Shown here piece by piece: positions 33,471 to 44,366 of a DNA stretch of 64,000 nt. Made by a program: the position numbers and the translations under genes. The notes under the pieces are model-generated. The model was not told the DNA's origin. It made no database searches and was given only the letters and a program-made list of their open reading frames with translations. The stretch covers positions 503,609-567,608 of the forward strand of contig MU004199.1 of assembly GCA_010093605.1 (NCBI GenBank). The letters are read 5' to 3'. The DNA comes from Lophium mytilinum. Its lineage: Eukaryota > Ascomycota > Dothideomycetes > Mytilinidiales > Mytilinidiaceae. Each line of letters opens with the position of its first letter. Position 1 is the first letter of the stretch.

Positions 33471-35010
33471 GGTGTAGAGAGCGAGGTGTGGATTTATGAA
33501 CGGCGGTTTGAGTCATGGAGAGCCCCGCTTGAGGATCTACGCCTTGGTGCCTGGTATCACTCGCTTCCCTTATTTTTACATGCTCCGCCTTCTCCTAACT
33601 TGCATCCATGTTCTCCTGGAATCCGCCCTCGGGATAAATGCGCCTTGCCTTCAATGATGATATCTAAGCACTCTTGGCTTTGACGTAGTTTGATCTGGAT
33701 TTGGGCTAGGGTACTAAGAGTAAGTAGGTAAGCTCGGTAATTAAAATATACCGATTTAGTCCGCTCTTTTACCCCTCATCTCAACCACCTCCAGTCACGT
33801 GATTTTCATCTCTCCTCGGATTGGTAGTTTGATATCATCCATATTCTCCGGGCCGTTCCGGCCCGTTCTTCTCTCAAGCCGATCTTATTCTTAAAAGCGG
33901 GACCTCAGACCCGCAAAGTTTTTCTGGCTTAAGACAACGCTCCTCCTAAAATCAAAATCCGTACGGTCCACTCCGAGTCCATCCGGCTGAAGTGGAGAAC
34001 ATGGAAGTCGATTACAAAGGCTTAAAACGGTCATGCTACAGTACTGGATTTTAGATTTAGGCACACGAATATCACACTCCTTGAGCTCCACTCTTGCTCA
34101 CCTAACACCACCGTAAAGGGTGCCCCGGCTGTTTATCAGTTATCTCAACAGGTATTTGATTTCCACTGGGTTGGCCATTGAATAAAATTTGGGAATATAA
34201 CGACCTATGGGAGTACCTCGTTGAGTTGCAAGAGCTGCCTAAACTTATGTCTTGGTACCGCACTATGTCTAGCAAGTCAAATACGAGGACAAAAGCTACC
34301 ATCAATATCCCAGGCCCTTCAAAAGACTCAGATATTGTTGAGTGCAAGCTCCAAATCGAAGGACGAGAATAATGGCAAAAGGTGAATGCTATCGCTCGAT
34401 CCTAGAATTTTCAACTTTCAACCGGCTACTACTCGTTCGAGACAAATCATCGCCCAATGATGGCCAAGGATAGAAATCATACACCTAAATGGACCACACG
34501 TTCAGAACCTCAGTTTGCGTACACACATCGGCCACTCCCGAGGTGGCTCGCCTCCGTATCAGCCAAAGTTCGGGCTCGGGACCACGGAAAGTGATTTAAA
34601 AAGCTTCAGCCAGTTCCATACGATTGCCAGTAGACAATTAGTACACTGGATGTTTCCAGCCCAATTCTCAGATCATACTAGTCATATGCTGATCTCATAA
34701 TTGGGCTTGGAGTTATGGTTTTCTCATATTCAAGAGCTGGTCCTGAACACAGTAGGTCGTCATTATCAAAGCTGGGCCTCAAACTTCGCTTCTTCGGGAC
34801 GATAACGAATAGACATAGCCAGAAAAAGTCGTACAAGGAACGCAGAAACTGCATCTAAACACACGAGTCATACAAAGTCCACGCCGATCGACTAATGACT
34901 CGATCATAGGGCGCAGATGACAAACGTAGATATATCTCTCAACTATATATTGAACTTTCTCTCTATAGCAACCACAATATTCCATCCCTCTTCCACAAAG
35001 ATCAACCACA
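33471..35010. other. Intergenic, contains repeat relic
   Basis: About 1.5 kb between divergent genes. Family B copy 2 lies at 34035-34255. The remainder is AT-rich and without recognisable genes. Confidence 0.55.
34035..34255 (+). repeat. Dispersed degenerate repeat, family B copy 2
   Basis: Aligns with 23409-23640 in the same orientation (ACAGTACTGG, CACACTCCTTGAGCTCCAC, TGATTTCCACTGGGTTGGCC, GCCTAAACTTATGTCTTGGTA). No long open frame survives. Confidence 0.65.
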
Positions 35011-35865
35011 ATGGCCCTACCCTCCCTCGCCACCCACCACACCCTCATCAATTCCACCCGCATCGCCTACGGCATCTACGGCACCGGCCCCCCCATCGTC
35101 CTGATCCACGGTACCCCCTCCTCCTCCCTCATCTTCCGCCACATCCTCCCCCACCTAACCCCCAACTACCGCGTCCACCTCTTCGACCTCCTCGGCTACG
35201 GCCTCTCCGAGCGGCCCTGGGACCCCTCCATCGACACCTCCATCTCCGGCCAAGTCCCCATCCTCGAAGGCCTCCTCACGCACTGGAAGCTCGACTCCGC
35301 ACACATCGTCGCCCACGACATCGGCGGCGGCATCGCGCAGCGCTTCGCCGTCTTCTCCCCCGCACGCGTGCGGTCGCTAACCCTCATCGATGTCGTGAGT
35401 TTCGACAGCTACCCGTCGGCGCGGACGAAGGCGCAGATGACGAACGGGCTCGAGACGCTTATTAAAGCTCCGAGCGAGGATCATGATGCGCATTTTAGGG
35501 AGTGGTTGCTGTCTACCGTGCATGCGCCTGAGAGACTCGCGGGGGAGGTGTTGGAGACGTATATGGCGTATATTAGTGGTCCGGTGGGGCAGGGGAGTTT
35601 CTTCCAGCATCAGGTGCGGCATTATGATCCGAAGCATACGATGGAGATTGTGGAGCGGGTGGGGGAGTTGGGGAGGTTGCCGGTGAAGTTAATTTGGGGT
35701 AAGGATGATAAGTGGCAGGTTGTTGATTGGGCGTATAGGTTGAATAACGCAATTTCGGGGTCGGAATTGGATGTTATTGAGGATTGTGGGCATTTCTCGC
35801 CGGAGGATCAGCCGGAGAAGGTGGCGGGGGTTTTGGTGGGGTTTTTGAAGAGGCATACGAAATAA
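35011..35865 (+). CDS. Alpha/beta-hydrolase with Asp nucleophile (dehalogenase/epoxide-hydrolase-like)
   Basis: Single exon, 284 residues. Typical fold: VLIHGTPSSSLIFRHILP (oxyanion HG), FDLLGYGLSERP, the nucleophile elbow AHDIGGG with Asp103 rather than Ser, an acid at Asp232/233 (WGKDDKW) and His261 (DCGHFSPEDQPE). An Asp nucleophile is characteristic of haloalkane and haloacetate dehalogenases and epoxide hydrolases. The precise reaction is unknown. No signal peptide. Notable base composition: the first 400 bases of the coding strand are very C-rich and the last 350 very G-rich. The ATG sits in CACAATGGC. Confidence 0.87.
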   Translation: MALPSLATHHTLINSTRIAYGIYGTGPPIVLIHGTPSSSLIFRHILPHLTPNYRVHLFDLLGYGLSERPWDPSIDTSISGQVPILEGLLTHWKLDSAHIVAHDIGGGIAQRFAVFSPARVRSLTLIDVVSFDSYPSARTKAQMTNGLETLIKAPSEDHDAHFREWLLSTVHAPERLAGEVLETYMAYISGPVGQGSFFQHQVRHYDPKHTMEIVERVGELGRLPVKLIWGKDDKWQVVDWAYRLNNAISGSELDVIEDCGHFSPEDQPEKVAGVLVGFLKRHTK

Positions 35866-36121
35866 ATTATTGAGTTATAGGTGTTTTTTGGAGGAAGAGA
35901 GGACTGGAACTGTTGTAGTCAGCAGTCTGGAAGGCAGTTGCATTCGCTACAGTCTGCGATATCAGGCCTGTATCCTAATTCTCTTGTTTGCTCAATAATG
36001 TGTCCTGGGGTGGCCCGTAAGGTAACATGTCGACCACGAGCACTTGAGAACAGCTCCACTTCATACCGCGCGAGCTTTACCTTTCATCCAGAAACTCCAA
36101 ATTCTCAAATTTCAGAGCTAA

Positions 36122-37201
36122 TCATTCGCCTTCATCTACCTCTCCCTTTCCATGTCTATACTCTGTCAGCACTCTCATAAGAGTAGTAAGCCTCTCAACA
36201 TCATCATACGCCCCCGGATTAATACTATTCCGAACCACAATAGAAGCAGTCTCCGCCCAGTCTTCCGGAACCTCAAGCGGCTTCAATCCCTCCAAAATCA
36301 CATCCAAATCCTCTCTACACGGCTCCGCATACCCGTACCACCAGCGTGGGATATGCGTCAAAAGCGCCAGAGCCATCGGCATAGCAAATCCACCACCAAA
36401 CAGCCCTGCCACACGCTTACACGCCACGAGAATCGCCTCCGGGCTTCCGCTGCACTCCTTCAGAGACCCGAGACCCGCCTCGTACAGTCGATGAAGCGCC
36501 ACGGCTTTATAGCCCACCCCTCGAATCACCCCGTGCGCGAGGTACTCATGATCCCCGGCTTCCTCGAGCTCTGGTAGTAGGTGAGGGATATGCCATATCT
36601 TGACGCCATCCCCTAGCACCTTCGTGTCTATCATAGCCAAGTAGGTCCCGGCGGTAAGCTCGACGTATTCAAGCGCTGCTTCTAACGACGCAGCCCAGGA
36701 ACTGAATTCGGTCAGGGGAACATGGCAGCCTGTCCAATCAGAGCGTTTTGTGCCCCGGTAGTGATACCGTGCCATTGCGACCAAATCTTTGAAGGTCAGC
36801 TCGTAGATATCGTGGTGGCCTAAGCCGCGGTTGAAGGCATGCGGGCAGACTTGGTCGATGTTGTTGAGGCCGGCTTCGCCGCCGCCGGACGTGGGCGACC
36901 AGATGCGGAAGAGGTATCTGGGGATGTGGTTGGTTCGAAGGTGTTCGAGCCTGGTTTTGTTGCGGGAGTCCATTGGTTGGCTGAGGCGGAGGAAGTCGTA
37001 GTTGCATTTTGGGGGGAGAGCTTCCCGGGGAGCTGCTAAGTGAGAGTGGTTGCTAAAGATTTGCGTGTGTGTGGCGGCCCAAACTTTGATGCCTTTTTGC
37101 TTATCTCTTGCAAACATCGCCTCGACCTTACTATTCTTTATATGTAAGTATTGCCTTGCATCGACCAAGAGTGCACGGCCCCGGTAGATATCAACATACA
37201 A
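36122..37201 (-). CDS. DUF7587-like fungal protein
   Basis: Single open frame, 359 residues. The core from about residue 95 resembles fungal DUF7587 proteins: YLFRIWSPTSGGG, a Gly-Leu-Asn start to a PHAF...GHHDIYELTFKDLV segment, then LTEFSSWAASLEAALEYV, a TYLAMIDTKVL strand and HEYLAHGVIRGVGYKAVAL. No transmembrane span or signal peptide. Function unknown. The upstream 74 residues are not conserved in my memory of the family, so the true start may be Met76 (MDSRNK) at about 36976. Assignment to the DUF is from remembered motifs. Confidence 0.7.
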   Translation of the reverse strand: MYVDIYRGRALLVDARQYLHIKNSKVEAMFARDKQKGIKVWAATHTQIFSNHSHLAAPREALPPKCNYDFLRLSQPMDSRNKTRLEHLRTNHIPRYLFRIWSPTSGGGEAGLNNIDQVCPHAFNRGLGHHDIYELTFKDLVAMARYHYRGTKRSDWTGCHVPLTEFSSWAASLEAALEYVELTAGTYLAMIDTKVLGDGVKIWHIPHLLPELEEAGDHEYLAHGVIRGVGYKAVALHRLYEAGLGSLKECSGSPEAILVACKRVAGLFGGGFAMPMALALLTHIPRWWYGYAEPCREDLDVILEGLKPLEVPEDWAETASIVVRNSINPGAYDDVERLTTLMRVLTEYRHGKGEVDEGE

Positions 37202-37724
37202 GACTGAACTATGAGTTTGAGCCCATGGATGTGATGATGCTTAAGCTTATCTCGGCTCTTTCTTGATCAACACCGCTGTTAGGAGTAACCCAGCAGATAA
37301 CGAGTGAGTCGAATAGCAGCTCAACTGCCTTAGCAATGAATTTGACAGGTGGTAAAAATCCAAAGCTATGATGCACCTCGAGAAGTGGTAAAAGAAAGTA
37401 TACCCATATAGTGAATTCCACGGAACAAGGAGCTGTAGGCCGTGGACGTGACGTATTGGATGATGGTAATGTAGGAGAGAAGAGGTCTGAAGGAAGGTGA
37501 GGCAATACACAGGAAGTAACGTACGCCTGCCTGCCGCAGCCCTCGCCGCTACTCCCTAACAGTGACAAGACGCCGGGGTAGCGAGTGTGAAATGGCATTC
37601 GAACGCAAATCGCAGTGAATAACAAACTTTGGACAATGTCGAAAGAATGACGCGGAAAGTGGCCAAGGGAATGCGTCTAGATGAAACAGAAAGATCGTAA
37701 TGTAGCATGCCATCAGCTTCGTGC
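37202..37724. other. Intergenic between DUF7587-like gene and DUF6536-like pseudogene
   Basis: About 520 bp, downstream of the membrane-protein gene and upstream of the DUF7587-like gene. Small frames only. Confidence 0.55.
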
Positions 37725-40004
37725 TCATCTGTCGAAAGCTCCATCGGCATCTCGAGTGCCGCCGTATAGAATGCCTGCTTTAACCTCTGTGACTTCTTTG
37801 CTTGAGAAGCCAAGACTTCCAAATCCATTTTGCGTCTTCAAAACTCCCCATTGAACGGGCTTGAGATGAGCATCAACCTCCTCGGTGTCTGCCTCATGAT
37901 GGCAAGACGCTGCTATGGATGCGCTACAGCTGCTTGCGACAGGCTGGCCAAGAGACTCGAAGCATTTGCAGCCTGTCAAGAAAGCAGTAACAACCATGAT
38001 CCATCCAACAATAATGACTGCCAAGATTCCAATTGGAGAATAAGCACAGGTTAGGATATTTTGCGTATAGCGATAGTGCCACGAAACTGGTACTCGATTG
38101 AGTGTCTCTTGTTTATAAACGTGCATGTTTACCAAGTAGATCGACTGAGACGTCAGCCAGTGGAGAAGCGCAGACGTTGCCATCAATGGAATCCCGAAGC
38201 GGTAAGGGAGTTGGAGGAAATACGACGTCTTCTGCGATCCTTTCGGAACTTCGGAGAGACGCAAACCCTTGCGCTTAAGAGCATATGTACTCCATTCGTA
38301 CGCGACCATCATGCAGGTGAGCAGCCATTGTAGGAGAAATAAATCAATGATAGGATGACTTGCGGAGAATTGGCGACGAGCACTTGAAAAAGAAAGCCTG
38401 GGGTGCCCTGCTTTACATTGTCATCCATGTCTCCCGGGTAAGCTATGAAGGTTCTTGGGTCTGGGGAGCCTAATCCATTACTCCAAAGGGTGCCAAATCT
38501 GAGGCTTGGGATTTGTCTCATTCCGTATATGAACAAGAATATACATAGGCCGATGGCAGAGACATAGAGAGCAATGCAGAATATCCATCTCTTGCGACTG
38601 ACAGCTGTGAACCAGCGTTGGCGCTTCAGTGTCAGTTGATATGCTGACGTGTGCCACGGATGCTCCTGTTTGGAATGGTTGACAAAGTAACTTTTCCCAG
38701 AAGCACTCAGGCCTTTAGTATACGGATCGGAATCTTCGAGGTATGTCGATATAGCGTCTCCGATCGTAAGCAGTGGACCATTACGAGTTCTCCTGGCGAC
38801 ACCAATCATTATAGCCGCCTTGACAACGTTCATCGCAATGACAACTAGCATGAGAGGCAGGCTAATGCAGATCTTGCAGTGACGTGGCGCGGATTTGCTG
38901 AGGCAATGCGAGACTTCGTAGCGCCAGACGACCCATTCGCTGGGATTATCTGTTACTCTGTTGAGCTCTTTGCCCATACAGGGGGTTGCAACTTGGTAAT
39001 CATCCACGCTTTCCGGCCGATCGGCTTGGCATATCCATTGGAATGGATCGTATTCCCAGCCTTTAAATAAGTGCCGGGTCATGGGGTAGTCCCAATCCAT
39101 TTCAAGCACGGGGTCATCGCCGTCGCTAACGCTCGAATTCTTTGATACCAGTAGGAGGCTGCTGTAGACCGTCTGATAGCCCTTGGTCCACGCGTCGATG
39201 CAAGCCTTGTTATCGAGTCTGTCCAACTTGTCCGCAACGGCATAAACTTGCATGTCGTGGACTAATGCTCGCTCGTATTTGCCTTCATCGGAGTCCCAAT
39301 CGGCTACCTCGAAAAGCCCGTGAAGCCTAGAATTATTCAGGGACGCATTTCCTAGGAAGGACTCATCTACAAGAATGACTGGGTAGGCGCTCACTGCAAC
39401 ACTGGAGAATATGGCGGAATTGTAACTGGAAAGAAGATCAGGGGCTGCACAGGCGGGTGCTGATTGAAACCTACAAAAGATGCAGTGGTAATGAACTGAA
39501 AGCCAAGCAAGACCACAGAAGGACTCGCTCTTTGCTTATGTACTTCAGGTTTCGAGTACTTGGAATACCAATATCAAGCCAGATAGACCTTGCGTGTGCT
39601 GCATCGACCTCGCTTCGTGTCGGTGCACTCAGCACTTGCATAACAAAGTTGCTGCCTGACAAGAGCACAGTCCCGAGCACGTTGACCATAATGTGCATGA
39701 GCGTGCCGATAGATCGTGATGTCGAACATTTGCCTTCATACAAAGTCCCTTGCCAGTCTAAGAACCTTGGTCCGAGAGCCACTCCAATTGTGAAGACGAC
39801 ATTGATCAGCAGGACTACCACCGCAGATCCAGCATTAATTGCTACTGTCGATCGCCATCCAGTCGTGTATCTCTTCTGCCAAGCAAAGTACCTCGTAGAG
39901 GCTGTTGAGTATTGTGATCTGACTTGAGACGTCCAGTGGTCTTTCGCCTCATTTTCCGGGTCCCACGATGACAAAAGTGTGCGGGAAGCTTCAATCTCTG
40001 GCAT
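37725..40004 (-). pseudogene. DUF6536-like multi-pass membrane protein, single frameshift
   Basis: Exon 1 (40004-39475) encodes a hydrophilic start, a hydrophobic span and the family hallmark LDWQGTLYEGKCSTSRSIGT, then SGSNFVMQVLSAPTRSEVDA. Exon 2 begins at 39425 after a clean intron and carries a long extracytosolic loop and more spans up to LIYFSYNG. There the frame breaks: the conserved continuation LLTCMMVAYEWSTYA is intact but one base out of register (near 38325), and runs to 37725 with LQLPYRFGIPLMATSALLHW and further spans. No intron can bridge it. Either a recent one-base loss or a sequencing error. Family members are large fungal integral membrane proteins of unknown function. Confidence 0.8.
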
Positions 40005-41110
40005 TTGGCCACAGGCTTAAATTGGACTGATAGAGATTGAACAGTATGATGGCGATTGTAAGAAGTACTAGTAGTAGAATAGTGCTTATCTGAGACGATG
40101 TAGAGAGGCGGAAGGATTCGCCGTGCAGTTCAGACTCGAGAGCTGAGCTAGACTTGTGAAGAGAATTTGCAAGAAAAGAGCAGTCGCTGGGAAATACTGT
40201 CGTGTATCTAACGTTTTTGATCACTCAATAGTGGAACGTATCTCTAGAGCTATTTGGAGAGTGCCGTCGTCATACGGAGCCCTCACAGCCTACGCACGAG
40301 AACAATATCAGTTACCGGCAAGACGTACCGCTATAACGATTATTGGGCGCACAGCAAAACTCGGTCGTTTGCTAGGCGCTAGATTATAGGTCCGTTCCAT
40401 GAAGCAGTGTTGTGCCGCCCCTTGTAGCAGCATTGGCAGCTCTTTCTATGGTTCCTCTGAGTTCTGGTGTTCATGGTGAGATCGTACAACGCCTTGATAA
40501 GAGGCTGCGCCCATTATTTCACCACTCATTGTGACACCTCTAGAGCCTTAGGGCGTTTCATGAAAATTTCGTGTCAACCTCGATGCCACGGAACTGGGGT
40601 TGCTTTCACTTATCCGTATTTGATCAGCGGTCCAATGGGAGCTAGATCTAGATAGCACTTGGTGTGATATATGGAAATTCTTACCTCCGCCCAGAACTAT
40701 TGTCCAATGTGTTTGTTGCAAATTCGATGGAACCTCATGATGGCGAGCTGGCGAGAGGTGAAGAGAGGCTCACGGAGCGGCGGAGTTCTCGGATGAGTGC
40801 GTTTTCTTTTGGTTCCCGTACGACCCTCGACATACATGATGCCAAGATGCGGGCTAATTCAAGCAACATTTCATTACCCAGGCTCACACGCATTGAAGGT
40901 ACTTCGGATCATCGATACCTTGGTAATCAGCGTACGGGACACAGGGCACATGTCTTGCCGCGGTCTAGCTGCGACATCTGCTCTCAAGCTTTAACATGAT
41001 ATGGTCTCCGTAAAAACACAAACATTAGATAAAATCATTGACCTCGTCCCTAATTCAACGATGTGTCTCAGAGACTCCGAGATGAACGCCACCCATGCCC
41101 CCAAAACGTA
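40005..41110. other. Intergenic between membrane-protein pseudogene and secreted repeat protein
   Basis: About 1.1 kb. One open frame continues upstream of the DUF6536-like start to 40224 with a hydrophobic stretch, but it is not joined to the gene by a supported intron. Nothing else convincing. Confidence 0.5.
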
Positions 41111-44100
41111 TCAGCAAGTAAACCCGCAATCTATTCCCTGATTCCCATCTTCAAAGTGCCCCACTTTGCACCTCTTCCCGTCCTCCTTATCACTAAACCA
41201 CTCCTGCCCATTGTAATTAAAGCCTATTCCATCGCTGTCCACAGAAAACACTGTGACTGTGAAGCCGACCAGGTCTCCTGGAATTGTGACTGGCTGGTTG
41301 TTCAGGGCAGCCGACTTGCCAAGACTCCCAATTGCTTTCGCATTTTTTCCGTCCCCTTTCGCGCCGCCATCGAATAACGTCACCTCGAGTTCATAGTTTG
41401 GAGTCGGATTTTCGCCCTTCTCGTTTTTCTGGTATTGTATGACATGTACGCCGCACCAGCCTCCTCGATGTGGAGGAGGGGGAGGCGGTGGAGGCGGCGT
41501 GGACGTGGGATCCGTTACCGATGACGTGGAAACGATATATGTATTCGTGAAAACGACGGTACCCACGAGCGCAGCTGTTGCTCCCGTAGGTAATGCGCGT
41601 GTGACTGTCGCGGATTGAGGCGGAGTCTCCGCTGGAAGCGGACAATCAAAGTTACAATCGCCTATTCGCGTCTTTCCATCCCAGGGATGGAAGTCGCATT
41701 TGTGCGCTTGGTCAACACTGGTCCACCACTGGTCAGAGTACCAGAACTCGACGATGGCGTCAGAGTCGGCTTCCCCGGGTCCGTCAGCTGTGACGATGAG
41801 TTGGTAGGGGAGGACGCTGTTAACGACGATTAGAGGAGCCTCTGCGCTTTCTTTGGCAGCTTCTCCGATGAGGTTGTCGACTGCGTCGAAGATTGTGATT
41901 TCTAGTTGGTAATTGTCCAGCAGATTCGTCTCACCGTTGTCTGCCGCATATCTGTACATCTGTCAGTATAGCGTCCATTGTTTTTAAGGTTAGTTGTCCT
42001 CACTGTTTAACGTGTACTTTACATTCGCCGTGGGCAAAAGGGCCAGGGATTGAGTCTGATGGCCCTGGGACAGGAGCTCCTTTCGGTTTAATTCCGCATG
42101 GAGGCTCTGATTGGTCATGATCTGATGATATTGTATGAACGGCCTCATTGTAGTCGAAGCAAATTGTGAAGTTGAAGAAACCTGTTGATGGATACATCAG
42201 TTGCTATTGGAAGGATTACTCATGCCTCGACAGTATTTACCTGGTGAATCAAAGCCACCGATGAATGGAAAGTTGGTATTATCAGGATTAGTGATGCTCA
42301 AATCAGGGTTCGATTGCAAAGGAGAACTGGTATCGACCGACTGGGATGAGAAGTTAGTAGAGCCTTAACAGTTTGATGTTCAGAAATGACTCACATATCC
42401 ATTTTGGTAATCATTCAACTTAAAGCCAGCCCAACTAGAAGTAATAATACTCCTAAAGTGATGTTAGTGTGGCCAATCGCAATTGATGGGCCTGCGTTGC
42501 TTACCGAATCGTGACGCCCCCAAATGCCACGCCGTCGAGATTCTCTTCGTCGGCTCCAGCCAAGTCTTCGAAGTAATAGCCAAGACATGGCACTTTTGGG
42601 ATGCCCTCGCAGCCTTTGTAATGAGCATTAAGCAAATACCATGAGTTACCACTACAGGAGCTATTAGTTTGTCGTCTGTGGATAGGACAAGGAGCTGCTT
42701 ACTCGTTGTCGCACCAAAGCGATTTTTTAGCTGCCTCCGGAGACATGAACATGCCTATGCTGCTATGAGGATCGAATGTAGTGTTGCATTCATGTTCATC
42801 CTTAGATATATGCCTGTAAAGTGTTAGATTGACACTACTTTTGAGGGTGTTACTTACAGAATAAATGGACGTTGCTTTGGCGATGCTAAAGCCCATGACA
42901 TCGGTATCATTTTACCCCAAAGTATGCTCTCCACACTGTGCTCTGTAGTATCGCTAATATTTGCGACGTTTTTGTGCATTTCAAGAATTTTGGCGGTTGC
43001 TAAGAAGTCAGATAACCATTTCTGGGTATCATCGCCAGTTGCACCCATAACGGTCTTCAGGGTCGTCTTCAATGAATCCTTCGCAGTGGTGTAGAACTCT
43101 CCTAGAGCGGTTTGTAGCATGGCACCCATCTCCTCGGACGTTGTGGGACTTGGTCAATATTTAGTTTATGCTATCTGCGATATGTTGAATAGAGAACTCA
43201 CGGTGGGAGGGCTTCAAGCGCCGCAGCAGCGAACCCAATGCCGGCCTCGGCCGTCGACTTCAACGTTTCCATAGTTTTCTCGGTTGTTGCTGATATTGTA
43301 AGCTTCATCTTCGTATGGGGGTGTAATTAAGGTCGAGTCTTACTTCCGAGGAATCGTAATGCGTTAAAAGCTAGAGTAAAGATTAGCTCGAAATGACGAC
43401 CGCAAATGCCATGAGTAACGGGGTTCACCGACCACTACTGAGTGAGCCTGCCGAGACCAGGCCTAAAGCAGTTTCTAGAAAACCAAACACTATGCTAGCC
43501 GTCTCATCGGACTTAGAGTCTGCAGACGGTGCGAACTTCTCCGCCAATCCCAGTGTTTCACCCGACATGGCCTGTTGCGCAGAATCCATTGAAGAACTGA
43601 TTTCATAAAAGAACTAAGACTACTTTAGCATAGTTGAGTGAAATGATGTGTATACTTACTGTATTGAGAAATACCAATGAGTTTAGTATCAAATATCCAG
43701 CTTGCGGTAAAGGCATCGGTTCGTCTGAGCATTTTATCACGTTTCTGCATACAGAGTTATCAAATGTGTCACACCCTAGGCCATTCGCATCTTGATGGAA
43801 CATATCCCAAGCAAATTCAGCAAAGGTAACGTTTGTCATTTCATCGGGACGCCCTGGAAGATTCCAGGCATCAAGGAGCTGATTCCATGCATCTATCATT
43901 ACGGTTGTGTTAGCTCTAGGCCCACAAAGTGGAACAGTACATACATACCAGTAGCATAGGCAGCATCCCATAATGCTTGTACATCGTCATCTTGAGGACT
44001 CAGAGTTTGGCACGGGATGGAGGTCCATTCCCCTGTAGCAGTGAACTTGGGCTGAGAGTCACGGTTGAAAAGAGGAGCAGCATCTCTAGTCATCAGCTCG

Positions 44101-44366
44101 GGGCTAGGAGTAGCTCTCGGCGGGTATACATTGTTATAAGTCGCGGGGCTGAAATAAGGGGCAGCCTCCCTGGCTAACAGCGTGTTGGATGCTGGCGGGT
44201 ATACATTGTTGTAAGTCGCGGGGCTGAAGTAAGGAGCAGCCTCCCTAGCCAACAGCGTGTTGGATGCTGGGGGAACTACGTTGTTGTAAGTTGTCGGTTG
44301 GAAAACAGGTGCAGCAAGAACGAAAGATAGTGGGCAAGAAGCGATTACAAGGCGTGCCAGACGCAT
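41111..44366 (-). CDS. Large secreted protein with N-terminal peptide repeats and duplicated C-terminal domain
   Basis: Twelve exons (44366-43949, 43892-43660, 43613-43433, 43370-43344, 43289-43202, 43148-42858, 42813-42703, 42651-42505, 42452-42395, 42340-42241, 42181-42004, 41951-41111) splice in frame to 890 residues. Signal peptide at 1-19. Residues 22-98 are three copies of a 25-residue unit (TYNNVYPPASNTLLAREAAP). The middle has one or two hydrophobic stretches (FGFLETALGLVSAG) and Cys-containing segments. The C-terminus holds two related about 110-residue domains: CKVHVKQY...DNYQLEITIFD...CDFHP...DCNFDC and CGVHVIQY...NYELEVTLFD...CKVGHFEDG...DCGFTC, separated by a poly-Pro linker. I do not recognise the family. 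Splice borders were judged by eye; one donor (43432, GTCGGT) is unusual. Confidence 0.75.
44079..44303 (-). repeat. Three in-frame 75-bp tandem repeats in the secreted protein gene
   Basis: Units start at 44303, 44228 and 44153 (minus strand), each encoding about 25 residues of form FSPATYNNVYPPASNT then LLAREAAPY; the third is degenerate. The first two are nearly identical at DNA level, suggesting recent duplication or ongoing unit exchange. Confidence 0.85.
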
